Made by a program: the position numbers and the translations under genes. Below, one piece after another: positions 48,901 through 60,709 of a stretch of 64,000 bases of DNA. Source of the stretch: Fusarium oxysporum f. sp. lycopersici 4287 (taxonomy: Eukaryota > Ascomycota > Sordariomycetes > Hypocreales > Nectriaceae); assembly GCF_000149955.1 (NCBI RefSeq), contig NC_030987.1:3131138-3195137 (forward strand), read 5' to 3'. Within the stretch, counting starts at the first letter, position 1. Each line of letters starts with the position of its first letter. The notes beneath the pieces were generated by a model. It did not search any database, had not been told where the DNA came from, and was given only the letters and a program-made list of their open reading frames with translations.

Positions 48901-50388
48901 TCTGGCGTGGGCCTGAAGTCATGCTAGTGCACATCCTGTATTCTGTGCAGCGAAGAAAGCCAAGTCATTGGTGAGAATGCAGATGCGATTCAACAAGAAA
49001 AAAGCCACGACGGCGGTGTGTGGTCAAACGTCCGCAAACCCGTGAAATCTCCAAGACCCCTGGTGCCTGGCATGGGTTCAAAATTTTTTCTTTTTACTTC
49101 ACCTCCAGATAGCCGCCATAAATGTTGGTGACTGATTTGTCGAGTGGATGAACACGCAATGTTGAATCATTTGGGTCACAAATATCGTACTTAGCCCGGA
49201 TGGGACTCATCTGGTATATTCTAAATCACCACGCAGACCGTTGTTATTGGGTGCTTGGTGTTGATTTATCCACAACAACAGAGCACACTGGGTTTCAAGA
49301 CTGCGCATTGTATCCATAATAAGAAAGCAAAACACGGGTTTGCATTGTGCATGCTGTTGCATGCGTTGAATGCGCCGGAGCCTGGTATCACTGGTTTAGA
49401 TATGCATGGCAAACCATTTCAAGTCAAGGGCCATTAATGCTTAATAAAAGCTGCGCGAGATGGTCGCTGTACTATGTACATAGGGCAGACGGTGATAGCA
49501 CCATCCATGCTGGAAACTGCTGCGTCATTCTTCGAGTCAGCCATGCTTCTATGCATCTTCTCCCGGGCTTCTTTTCTCCGAACATTTGGCTTTTCAGCCC
49601 AAGAGGTTGCGTGTCCACGTTTTCTTCAGCAAAATCGCCACCGTCGATGACACAGAAATAAGGGTCGTAAAGAAAATCTCGGGGATGAACTTATCAGGAG
49701 CTTTCGACAACCAGGTCGCAAGGGTGGTGTGTATGTACAAAACCCGGGGGCAGAAACGAGCACACAAGTATCTTTTCCCCGTAGGTACTTCAAGAACCCC
49801 ATCATAGAGCGACCGGCCCGGTGGAGCACGCACCTCCAAGCGCCACGTTAGTAGAGTAAAACCTCCGCCAGCCGCCCAACCGTTGTTCATTCTTGGGCGG
49901 CCTGGATGGAGAAACGCCAAGCAAAGCTATGCTTGTTTGGGGGACCTAGGTCCTGGGGTTGTGTGTTCGTAGAAAATTCTTATCCTTCGAGAAGCATGTC
50001 TTCGTCCGGGGACCATGAAGCATGACGAAATACCTCCCACCACGAACCACGATGCTTAACCTCATCAGACTAAGGCCGGACTTGTCCGAAGCTTCTTGGC
50101 AACCCGACTATGGCCCAGCAAGCATGATGCGCGGCTTTATTGTGGCTCCCAGCAATCCCAGTTTGCGCTGTTTTCTTGCTCAGGGCGGAGCCGCCATGGC
50201 TATTTGATAAAGGGGCTCAAGTTTTCCTTCATTTCGCTCTGTGGGGATATCTTGACTTCTCTGTCTCGCTGTGAGGCTCTGCCCATGCCTGGCGAGACTG
50301 CTTTACAGTCTGGTATGCTCGGTGCTTCACCGGCGCCGAGACTATCCCCCAACAATCCCCAGACTCCACCCAGGCTCCGTCCAGAGCC
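45912..50388. other. About 4.5 kb intergenic region
   Basis: This region lies between the BTB-bromodomain start codon and the 3' end of the RAD51-paralogue gene. No open frame exceeds about 130 codons, none has a recognisable motif, and none joins neighbours through good splice sites. The left few hundred bases should be the BTB gene promoter. I see no RNA gene, mobile element or long repeat. Confidence 0.45.
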
Positions 50389-51882
50389 TCATTTCATGAT
50401 CGATTCATCATCAGTGACAGGCTCCTCTTGTTCGCTGTTTTCGTCTTCGCTTTGACCGATGTCTTGGCCCAAAATGAGGTCTTCACTGCCTTGCCACTGA
50501 GGCGGAGGCGCCGGCAAGGCCGCTTCATCTTCATCTGCCCATCCGTAATCCTCGTCATCCTCGCTATCAGGAACCTCGAGTTCTGTTTGTCCAAGCTTTC
50601 GCTTATGTCGGGCTAACTCAAAAGTTTGTAATGCTTCGTAGGGAACCTGGCTGACCCCGTCCTGTAACAATCATGTAAGTAATTGCTGGCTCGAGGATTC
50701 GGTGCCTGACAGAACGTACCAACTCCACTTTAAATGCGACGACGTTCTCCACGACCTCCTGGCATGCCTTTCCATCCAGTTTTTGCAGACCTGCCAGGAA
50801 GACGCTTGTAAGATTGTTCTCTTGCCAGGCCCAGTCTCGAAACATGACAAGTCGAGTTGAAATCCCTTGTTCCCATACACTGGCATTGACCGCGGCTGTC
50901 AGCGTTGCACCCCTTTCTGAATGCATTTTTGTTGCACACTGAGACAGAACCACAACTGCACAATTTCTAGTTGCAGCAAATTTGTGAAGGGCATTCACGA
51001 TCGAAAGCAATGCTTGTGTTCGCTTTGCAGATGGACTTGGACCTGCGCAAACATTAGCCAGACCCTGCACAGACGAGAATGCATTTACATACCCTTGTTG
51101 CTCTTAGATGTAGCCTTGCCATCGTGGGATTTGGGCAAGGCGGAGTTAACCAATGCTGATAGCGAACTGATGACCATTAGTGAGCAGTTGTGTGGAACCA
51201 GCTTGGCGGTAGGCCGTGACACGAGAGCAACCAGATGGGGGAGAGTGAAGCATGAGTAATGATAGAATCGACTAGCGTCTCCTTCTTGAGTCTCTGATGC
51301 ATCAAGCGCTGAATTTGTTTGACTGTTGCGACGAGTTTTTGTTGCATTGGTCACGGCCCGAAGTCTGTCGTGCTGCAAAGCTTGAAAACAATCTACGGGG
51401 CAAGGGTAAGCTTGACTATTTGGAAAGGATGAGAATGTTGGATCGGAATCAACAGACCTACCCAGACAACAGCATCGCCATCACACAATGCATTTGCTGT
51501 AAGCTGCAGCCTATCCCACAAGTCAGCTCTATGGCTATAGGGGGCAACAGTCAACTCACCCTAATGCTGTCTTGCCAGCACCAGGGGGACCCCAGATCTC
51601 CGTGACCTGGCCGCGTTGAACACCACCTTTGGCAGTGGTATCTTGAGAGTCAACTGGTATATTGGCAATAAGAGAACGATCTAACTCCTCAATCCCAATC
51701 GAGACATGAGTTGACGCGTCGTTACCAAGCTCGTCAAGAGCCTGTGAAGCTGATACCGTTGGAAGTCGGTCTGTTGCAAGGTAAGCTTAGACCCTACATC
51801 GTAGGAAATTGTTACAAAACGAACGCGTGCTGGGTGTGCCAAAGCTTGCTCTGTCATAGCCGTGAATTGAATGGTAATCCAT
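50389..51882 (-). CDS. RAD51-paralogue recombination ATPase (Rad55-like)
   Basis: CDS on minus with six exons: 51816..51882, 51560..51770, 51458..51510, 51093..51392, 50720..51042 and 50389..50661, giving 408 aa. RAD51 paralogues assist loading of Rad51 on single-stranded DNA in homologous recombination. Walker A is GPPGAGKT (about residues 83-90). After it come LQLTANALCDGDAVVWVDCF, a Walker-B-like strand LMVISSLSALVNSALP (about 182-197), and the NCAVVVLSQCATKM and RLVMFRDWAW core strands. The tail is long and acidic (VPDSEDDEDYGWADEDEAAL), ending QEEPVTDDESIMK. Introns are 45-65 nt GT-AG. The most doubtful splice is the first (51771..51815), chosen because it joins the start MDYHSIHGYD to the conserved LPTVSASQALDEL. 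Domain order and length suit Rad55/MUS-48, but Rad57 or another paralogue is not excluded. Confidence 0.82.
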
Positions 51883-54800
51883 CTTCAGCGAGTACTCATT
51901 GCGATACGATGTTTGGTAGATTTGCCTTGAGTCCATCTAGGCATCTACAAGTGGATCTTCCTTTACACAATCCCATGTCTTGCGCGTGATTGGCCAAGAG
52001 TCACATGATGAGCCACTCTCTTGCACCTCCCTACGCCGATAAGTAGCTAATTGATAATTACTAGTGATGCCTTCTATCGACAATATAACCTTATGTGACA
52101 TTTGCTCCTGTTTTTGAAGCTCTCGATAACATAAGTTCCCCGAAGAAAATCCTGTGGTTGTGGCAAGCGAGTTGCTTAGTTGAACAACACCAGATCATTA
52201 CGAATCAACACGCTATATTCATACTCTTACTCTCGATCACACAAGCTCTGGTGCTCGCCTCTCCTATTTGTTGGATTCTGAGGATTCGACAAAATGCTTA
52301 AACGTTGTATGGAACTCGCCTAAAGCATTTAACCGTCGGTCGCCAGCATTTTAGTTGCTGTAAAGTGGCGACTGTCATCGTAAGAAGTGAGTTGTGGCAA
52401 ACTTTCGTCTTGAGTATGTCGTTAGGAATATATGTGATGAGATTTGGTTGACACCTGGGAAGGTGTATGAGTAGACATGAATAAAAGGGGACTGACTTCA
52501 TGCCATCGGCATGCTTTCCCGTCGTCCGCAGTGTGCACAGAAGGCCAATGGTGCTACATGTACGGTTGTGTGTTACCATAACACCTCCGATGCAGGAGCC
52601 AGACACAAGATAGCGCGGCATGATCTACCATGGCATGGTAGATCACCTTGACTCGAGCAGCCGATCCTCACATACCAGAAACGGTCATGCCACATATCTC
52701 TCACTCCCGTCTAGATCATGGCTGTCCGCGGGAGGATCCTGTGGGGAAATTGACGCTACCCCATCCTCTCGACCCCAGACGAGAAGCGAAAATTTCAAGT
52801 CACTGGGTTTACAGTCTTGGGTCACGATAGGAGAGTACCGTTGAGGCACCGAGATAAGGAAACCGAGCCGTATCGCCGTTGAAGGAAATGCAAGCAAACG
52901 GAATGGAGTATGATGCGCGTGGTATTCTTGAATCTTCCGATACCATGCTTGGAAGGTCTTGCCCATTGGTGGTGGTGCTCGCATTGCATCAACACCATGC
53001 CTGTCCCCAGTATTTACATCTTCTACGAGTACGAGTATTCAAGTGACGGGGCAAAGCTAACCTGACGCGCAAACAGTGACAAGTCTTGGCCTTTTGATCG
53101 TCACTGATATCTGAACTTCAAGTTCACTTGTTTACGACCCTGACCGCCCCACATTGATTAAGCTGCAACACGGCCTCCGACTTAGCGCCGCCATTTCCGA
53201 GCTCTTGCAAGAGTTTATCTGTGGTTTTGCCATTAGTCAATCTCGTCACAACGAGGCTTATAAGGGTGGTCGTGCACTGGAGACATCAAGAGTCGTGTCA
53301 TGGCCAAAATGTCTCACACGGCTAGATGCGGTGGGTTCCAATAGAGCTGCAAGGTACCATGTCCTGGAAGTCGTGGAACACTACCCATGGGGTTTTCCTG
53401 TAGACCCTTGGGGATCATGGAGAGGCATGTGAAAATATGAGGCCAGAGTGCCTGCCTGGTCGCTCGAGATTTGCTGAGGGGCCATACTACGTCGGCAGTA
53501 CGAGGGCCATACAATTCGAACAGGCCAATCTTTTTGACAATGGATGAAGCCATAGCAAATTCATGCAAATGTTGCGGGGAACATGTGATTTCGGCGCTAT
53601 CAACCATCTCACCGAAAGCCCCCTCCGACGATGTCAGGATGGTGTTGAATAAAAGGCCGAGTACTCTACTGTGCGCAGAGTTATCTCATTCACCAGAAGG
53701 GACAGTGCACGTACGGCTCGGCCAATATCGGGTTCATGAACGGGAATAACGGGATTTGAGAGCAAACGACAGGCTCAAGCTGTGCTGTGTCATGCCCCCA
53801 CGATGCAACGTTCAAATGAGGGTCCAGCTTGGGATGAAGATTTCTTAACCACAATTTTACTAGAACCTTGGCTCTGAGTTGCGCAAGAATTCAATCGTCT
53901 TGCTCAATTACCCGCCTGAATGCCATTGGTGATAGGTACGGCGATAAGGAACCTTTAACCTCCTTGATTAGGTCTAGTCCAGCTCTCAATGAGCCGCAGG
54001 CTTTCTGCAAGGGGCATCAGTGTCTTTGTGCATGCAAAAAGCTGGAGCCCCGCAGAGAGCTTACCTGTTGTTGGCCAGAGATCTAGACCCCTGAATCTTT
54101 GGAGAGGAGCCGCCTCTCACAAGCCAAGCCAAGCCACCAGCACCTTGCTAACAAAGAACCAACGACTGAAATCTGTACCTGGATGGCTCTCATCTTTTCT
54201 GACTAACGCAGCGACAACACACCAATTGCCGCACCACGTGGGGCAAGACTTTGACTGAGTGCTGTCGACTCAGCCAGGCCTGCTAAGATCCGAACCGAGA
54301 TGACTGCCCCTTCATGTTTTCGGGCCTTTCGCTGGCTCGGCTATTCACCTCAGGGCCTCGAATCAAAGCAAAGCCCAGACTGGCAGCATTGAACATGCAA
54401 TCCGCTGTGAGTATCAGACAGTAACCTTGCCTCTGGGAGCAAGAAAACTTCTGAGTTGAGGCAAACTGCCAGAAATACCGAGTCTAAGGCCCACTAAGTC
54501 TACAATAAGTCTATATTGAACCTACCTAAGTCTTTTTGTCACCTATGCTACAAGTTTTGAGTTTTCTTGCCTGGCCTAGCCTTGGTCCGCTGCACCGCGA
54601 GAGCTTTAAAGTCGTGACCAGAGCGTTGCTCAAGAGATGATGAATGATATTGCTATCAGCTTCTCGGCCCTGCGGCTGTAAATCTTAACTGGTTACTTGG
54701 ATTCAGGGCGGGCGCATTGGCCTCAGCGGCAAGACATGGGTTGCCGCATCTCGCATGTCAACGCATTAGGTAGCTGTTATCGGCCAAATCAACATGCGCA

Positions 54801-57800
54801 TCCAATGAGCAAGATTGAAGCTACGATATGAGTTGGGGAAATAGCCGCAAGCATTGATTAAATCGGAGATCTTGTTATGCTGAGTCTAGGGCGTAGGGGG
54901 AGGGTTTGCGGGCCAGGTAAGGGTCTGCGACAAGCTGGGCAATTCCGCCTCGTTATCACGACACTTGGCTCATGAATCCGTTCGCCCTTTTGGAAACACT
55001 CTAGTGCCTCAGGAGCTGCAATGACCTTTGTTACGGGTATCTCCATCTGTTTATGACCGCAGCAATTGCTGGCATGCAACAGAAATCAGCGAGCCAAAGA
55101 AGACCTTCAGCCGCTCAAGACTACAGTATGCAGATGCATCAGGCCATGGCGAATCTGGAAGGCATCTGAACTCCGGGCCGAAGTCGAGGGTATGCTTCCA
55201 TGCAGGCGGTGTTCGCCGTTCCGAATCACCGAGAGCCAGGATAAGATCTCAGATCAATCCCCCGGAATTGCCGCAATTAGGCTAGTTCGCCTGGGATTAT
55301 CACCCAGCATCAGGCATTTGAGTCCGGGGCGCCATCGCACAAGGGGAAGCTGGAGAAAGATGGGGCACAGAGCCTCCCAGTGCCTAGGAACTAGGGTGCT
55401 GGTTTGGGGGTCGGATTGCCTTATCTGCTCACAGGAACGGGATTGAGTGGTCGCTCGGGAGGTCAAACGACGAGGTGGCGTACCAGGGTCACTGACAGAC
55501 CCAACATGCCCGTCGTCGCAGTTGGCGGAAGCCGGGAAGCAAAGAGCAAAACATGTGCAAAGGCGGCACAACGTTTTCAAAAGGGCATACTCAGAGTCTC
55601 TAAGCGGGCATTGAAGCCCCTGGGGGCTCAGGATGCGTACAGTTTCCCAAAAGCGACAATCTGGCTGGGGTTAGGGTATCATATCAGTCAAGTTTTGCTT
55701 ATCACGGCCTGTGATTGGAACTGTGAGAGTTTGGACACCCCTGAGTATCAACAGTGTTGGCGACTAGGCCAAAACTCTGATCAGACGTGGAATCTGGGGA
55801 ACATGTTGCCATCGATCCGCCGAGCCGCAGTTGCAGCCAGAAAAATGTCTAGAATTGGACAGCCGCTATCTGGAGCCTGGAGCTATAGACTAATTTGGAA
55901 AACAGGGGAATATTACTATTTTACGTCAAGTTTGGAGTTTGGAATGGATCTCGACTTATCTCGTGATGAGGTTGATTGCGGAGATTTGTATGGGGGCGGC
56001 TCTATCTAGACCTTAGACCGGCAAATCAGGAGCGTCAGCAATGAGGAGATTATCCGGGGATGGGGATAATGGCGTATGGGGGAGGCGAATTTTGAATTAC
56101 CAAGATGAGCAACCGGGGTAAACTAATCTGTTTGTCACGGGCAATTATTAACTTATGAATGTCTTAGAGCCGCGACTCGTGAGGTGTCCGCTTATGGGTT
56201 TATCTTTGCTCATCAAATGGTCTAGCCCCAAGGGTACCGAAACACCGTACAATGCCGCCGAAGACTGACGATAAGAACCTGGACAAGTGCCAAGGAGGAA
56301 TCACCCACCCCCAGACGACGGCTTGAGACGGAGGAGACTGGCTCTGGGGAGCGCGTTTGTCGCGGTGAATGGCCCGATTATACTGGGGCTCAATATGAAG
56401 ATAACACCACTTGAAGCGCAGCCGGTGGTGAACGAACTGGTCTCGTGTGTGCCCAGACGATCCCAGAGTTCAAGTCTATGAGAAAGGGTCCTTGGGAGCC
56501 TGGCAAATTGGCACTGATAAGCTAGGAGGATAACTGACTGCCGTTGCATTTACCGGCTACCGACTGATACGTTGCGCAATTCAACACTTGGCAACGTTTC
56601 GTCATCATGGAACAAATATCGCTGCAGCTGATATGAAAGTCATTGATTCAAATGGTGAGTTTCCTCATGATATTAGACAAGGCTTCCAAGATGAGCTTTC
56701 ACCATTCTGATCCATTATTTTTTCGGTTGCGTGCTTATCATGATCAGCTGGGAGAGTGATTAGCCGGGCAAAGGCCAACCCCACAAGGACTTGGCTTTCA
56801 CACACCAAAACTATGCGAACAAATAGCCGAGCGATATCGCAAACCAAGCCGCAGGTGTTTTGGCGCATTTTACTGCTCGGATCCTACAATTGGGTCCAGA
56901 ACAGTCTCTGATAGGTGTTGGCGGCCATGGCGGCTTTGACATCGATAGCACGAGGATCATTACCTCAAATCTGGGGAGAAAAGTGTGAGTGGACTTCTGG
57001 GGTAATAGATTTGGTGCTAGTCAAGACTTACACGAAAGCGTGACCCTCGTGGAGCGCAAAAGATAGTGCCGAGATGAAAATTCAATCTCGACTGAATGAG
57101 AAACCCATGGATGCCAATGAGGGTCAATAATCAGTGGAGTGGCACCTGTGAAGCATCGTGAGCTCCATATCTGGTCAAGACCCATGAGAGATAGGTGGGT
57201 GTACTGTCGACTGCGTCCCTGGGAGGTTCCACTGTAGCTCAGGGCTAGCTATCGTAGCATGATTCCTAGCCTGACAGAACGGAGTAAAGGAGAAACTGGG
57301 GGAGGACGCCGCAGCGTTATCTGCATGGTATAGGTGTTGCAATTGGTAAGTTATGCTGTGGTATGGCATGATGAAGACATGGTCCTGGAAGTACAGGTCC
57401 GACGTTACAAACGGACGATTACGTACAATTGGTGGCTATCACGACATTGGTTACTGATTACTGAGCGAAAGAGCATGACAAAATGTGCACCGCAAAAATG
57501 ACAGACGGATACTGATGGGGATCGACATGCAATTTTGTCTCTTCTCGAGCCTCACCCACGATAATCCAAATAGTGGATTTGCAAAGACGGATGCTGATAT
57601 AAGTAACCCGAGGTTGACGATGTTAGGTAGACGACCCACGAGTCAATACGTCTTGTCGTAGAATACACTAAAAAAAATCAGATAAACAACAACAGCAGAA
57701 AACACAGTCGGAGCCGCTCGATGGAATGAAGGCCAATCAGTCAAGCACGACATAGGGAGAAAGGCCTGACGCCCCACGCTCCGGGCCGGCAAAAGCGTGA

Positions 57801-58400
57801 GAGTGTGAGAGAGCGGACGGAGAAAGTCACGGTGAAGTGGAGCGTTTGAAAACTCTCACCGTCGAGCTTCTTCGGGCATTGGCGGCCAGAGAGCCAGAAA
57901 GGATTGGGACTATTCAAGCGGACCAATGAGACTGGAAAAGTAGGGTCCCCACATTCACAACAGAAAAAAGGTCAAGGTGAAAAAAGCTGTCGGCGGGCGG
58001 GATGTAAAAGCCGAGGTGATGAAAGACAGAACAGACAGAGGAGAGACTCGGGGCATGCTCAGCCAAGGGGAGTGCGAAAGTATCTTGGCCAAAAGGAGTG
58101 ACGTTAGAGTTCCCCAGTTTACCCGTCCGTCTCCCCCAGGCCCGTGTCGCGCCGACAAGGTATGACTCGCTCTATTTTGCCTTACTTCCCTTCTGGGGTC
58201 GGATAACAATAGCGGGAGATCATTCTTATCGTCGCACTGCGGATACAGAGCCAGGTATAATAAACATGGAGAGATGAACAGATAGGCCATTTGTGCGGAA
58301 TAGAGTCACTCGATCTAGGTCACATTGGGCAGAGACAGTTGGCCTTCCTCATGCAGAAACACTTGTGTGTTGTGCTATGCTTAGCTGAGCTGTCTTTTTT
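51883..58400. other. About 6.5 kb gene-free region left of the creA promoter
   Basis: No gene can be supported. The longest open frame (55404..56009 plus, 201 codons) has no recognisable domain, an unusual composition and no splice partners. The others are shorter. I see no tRNA, rRNA, transposase or terminal repeats. The first few hundred bases are presumably the RAD51-paralogue promoter. Much of the rest may be regulatory DNA of creA or neutral spacer. Confidence 0.45.
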
Positions 58401-59446
58401 TTCTCTCACTGTGACTCTTCATCTTGCTCGCCCCGTTAATGCCCCCCAAGGATAAGGCCCGAAGAACGGGGCTCATGTTCCAGAGCCCCAGTTGCACCTT
58501 CCATTGGAGCCTCCTGCTTCTCCCGCTGGGGTAAGAGAAGAAAAAGGTGGAGGGGCAGGCACAAAACGCAAACCCGCAATACCTACGCCCCACGCCCCGT
58601 ACTGCCTCTGATCCTAGAGATTGAATGCACCCCCTTGGAAGTAGTAGATAGACACCCCCAAGCCCAAGCCAAGCACGCCAAAAGGTGAGCACGAAAAAAA
58701 AAAGAAAGAAAAAAACTCAACTGACGGAGTCCACAATGGGGCCGCCCACGGGGCCCTCCAACTAAAATCAGTGGACTTCTCCCCTGTAGCGTAGACCGGA
58801 CCCTCTAGTGACTTTTCCCTGTAGGCGCTCCCCCTTCTGTTTTTACCGCTGCCTGGCCTGGCGGGCTCGGTTTCTCTCAGCAGGTATCCTCAGCAGGTAT
58901 CCTCAGCAGGTATCCTCAGCAGGTATCCTCAGCAGGTACCTACAAGCCATCGTGGTGCCCTCGGACGTGGGGTGAACAGGGTGTGTGTCGTGGAAGGGGG
59001 TGTCCTCGCTGGCCCTTCCCGTCCCTCGTTCCCTCTCTTTCCCCTCCACCCTCGCTCCATTCGCGCCTCCCTCTCTGTTCCTCTACGTCGCAGTGCAGTG
59101 CTTGCTTCTAGTGCCGAGCCCGGCATCTTTTATAACCTTCCAATCCCCCCATCCCCTCCATCCTCCTGATTTCCGTCCTTTCCAAATATCTACATTCGAT
59201 CTTCCAGCTTCCCCGGAACTTGATTCTCCCACCAACTCGTATTAACTTCCGAGATCTCAATCGAAGGATAATTTCATTCAGTACCAGCCCGACAACAACA
59301 ACAACAAACATCACCACCTGAACGATATACCCGTTCACACACAACGAAACACCATTATCTCGACGACACTGGAGTTACTCCACCACCACAGCCAACCTCA
59401 ATAACAGTTACTTTGTTGAGAGTTGGGTCGTCCAGACGTCTATCAC
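58401..59446 (+). promoter_or_regulatory. creA promoter and 5' leader
   Basis: This GC- and pyrimidine-rich stretch precedes creA. Candidate CreA-binding hexamers (SYGGGG type) occur at 58486-58491 (CCCCAG, minus), 58526-58531 (CTGGGG) and 58967-58972 (GTGGGG), fitting the autoregulation known for this repressor. A CT-rich block spans about 58990-59240, and a CAA-rich leader about 59285-59310. A five-copy 13-bp repeat lies at 58876. Site function is inference from consensus. Confidence 0.4.
58876..58940 (+). repeat. Five-copy 13-bp tandem repeat upstream of creA
   Basis: The unit CTCAGCAGGTATC is repeated head to tail at 58876, 58889, 58902, 58915 and 58928. The first four units are identical; the last ends TACC instead of TATC. 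It ends 506 nt before the creA start codon. The identity of the copies suggests recent expansion. Confidence 0.95.
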
Positions 59447-60709
59447 ATGCAACGAGCACAGTCGGCCGTGGATTTTTCCAATCTACTTAACCCCACAGTT
59501 CCGGCTGATAAGGAATCCGAGAAACCCCAACAGGGCGACGTCGAGATGGCTACAGCAGCGGTGACCGTTATCAAACCCAATGGCCCCCTTCCGGGTGTCC
59601 AGAACTCGGAGAACTCAAATGAGTTGCCCCGACCTTATAAGTGCCCTCTCTGCGATAAGGCCTTCCACCGCCTCGAGCATCAGACTCGACACATCCGCAC
59701 TCACACTGGAGAGAAGCCTCACGCCTGCCAGTTCCCCGGCTGCAGCAAGAAGTTCTCTCGATCTGATGAGCTCACACGCCACTCTCGCATTCACAACAAC
59801 CCTAACTCAAGGCGAGGTAACAAGGCGGCTCAAGCACACCAGCAGCAGCAGCACCAAATGCACCAGCAGCAGGGTCTTCCGCCTCATATGATGCCCGATG
59901 GAATGATGGCGCCGCCTCCCGCGCCCAAGACCATCCGCTCTGCCCCTGGCTCTGCACTGGCTTCACCCAATGTGTCTCCTCCTCACTCCTATTCTACCTT
60001 TGCTCTGCCCGTTTCTGCGGTTCACTACAACCGCGGCGGTGACATTTCCATGCTGGCCAAGGCTGCTACTCAGGTTGAGCGTGAGACTCTGACTGCTCCT
60101 CCTCACCATAGCAACAACCACCGTCATCATCCTTACTTTGGTCACGGAATGCATAGCTCTCGAGGCCACCTGCCTACGCTTTCTTCCTATCACATGGGCC
60201 GCTCTCATTCAAATGAGGACCCCAGCGATGACCACTACTCTGGCGCCATGCGACATGCTAAGCGATCAAGGCCCAACTCCCCCAACTCTACAGCTCCCTC
60301 TTCGCCAACATTTTCTCACGACTCTCTGTCACCCACTCCCGACCACACCCCTATCGCCACTCCTGCTCACTCTCCTCGTCTGCGACCTTTCTCTACTGGT
60401 TATGAGCTGCCAAGTCTCCGAAATTTGTCTCTCCAGCACAATACGACGCCTGCTCTGGCCCCTATGGAGCCTCATCTCGAGCAGAATCAGTTCCAGCAGG
60501 GATCTGCCCCCACTACCCAGCCTCGCCCTACTGGGATGTCTTTGACAGACATCATCAGCCGGCCCGATGGATCTCAGCGAAAGCTTCCTGTTCCTCAGGT
60601 CCCCAAGGTGGCTGTCCAGGATCTACTTTCTGATAATGGCTTCAGCCACAGCGGCAGGAGCTCAGGAACCAGCAGTTTGGCCGGCGGCGATCTCATGGAT
60701 CGAATGTAG
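59447..60709 (+). CDS. creA: Carbon catabolite repressor CreA/Cre1
   Basis: Intronless CDS of 420 aa. CreA is the C2H2 zinc-finger repressor that shuts down genes for alternative carbon sources when glucose is present, binding SYGGRG sites. ATG 59447 ([16 protein letters not shown]) is chosen because it gives the conserved N-terminus; the frame is open further upstream but without an ATG. Finger 1 (C66, C69, H82, H86; [17 protein letters not shown]) and finger 2 (C94, C99, H112, H116; [14 protein letters not shown]) are nearly invariant in the family and shared with Mig1. A Gln/His-rich tract follows ([13 protein letters not shown]), then an SP/TP-rich regulatory region ([28 protein letters not shown]), the conserved [10 protein letters not shown] segment and the C-terminal repression region TDIISRPDG to [11 protein letters not shown]. 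Length is typical. Confidence 0.98.
   Translation: MQRAQSAVDFSNLLNPTVPADKESEKPQQGDVEMATAAVTVIKPNGPLPGVQNSENSNELPRPYKCPLCDKAFHRLEHQTRHIRTHTGEKPHACQFPGCSKKFSRSDELTRHSRIHNNPNSRRGNKAAQAHQQQQHQMHQQQGLPPHMMPDGMMAPPPAPKTIRSAPGSALASPNVSPPHSYSTFALPVSAVHYNRGGDISMLAKAATQVERETLTAPPHHSNNHRHHPYFGHGMHSSRGHLPTLSSYHMGRSHSNEDPSDDHYSGAMRHAKRSRPNSPNSTAPSSPTFSHDSLSPTPDHTPIATPAHSPRLRPFSTGYELPSLRNLSLQHNTTPALAPMEPHLEQNQFQQGSAPTTQPRPTGMSLTDIISRPDGSQRKLPVPQVPKVAVQDLLSDNGFSHSGRSSGTSSLAGGDLMDRM

Noticed and set aside
55404..56009. 201-codon open frame on plus in the creA upstream gap
   Set aside because: No recognisable domain, odd composition and no splice signals linking it to neighbours. It fits chance in moderately GC-rich DNA.
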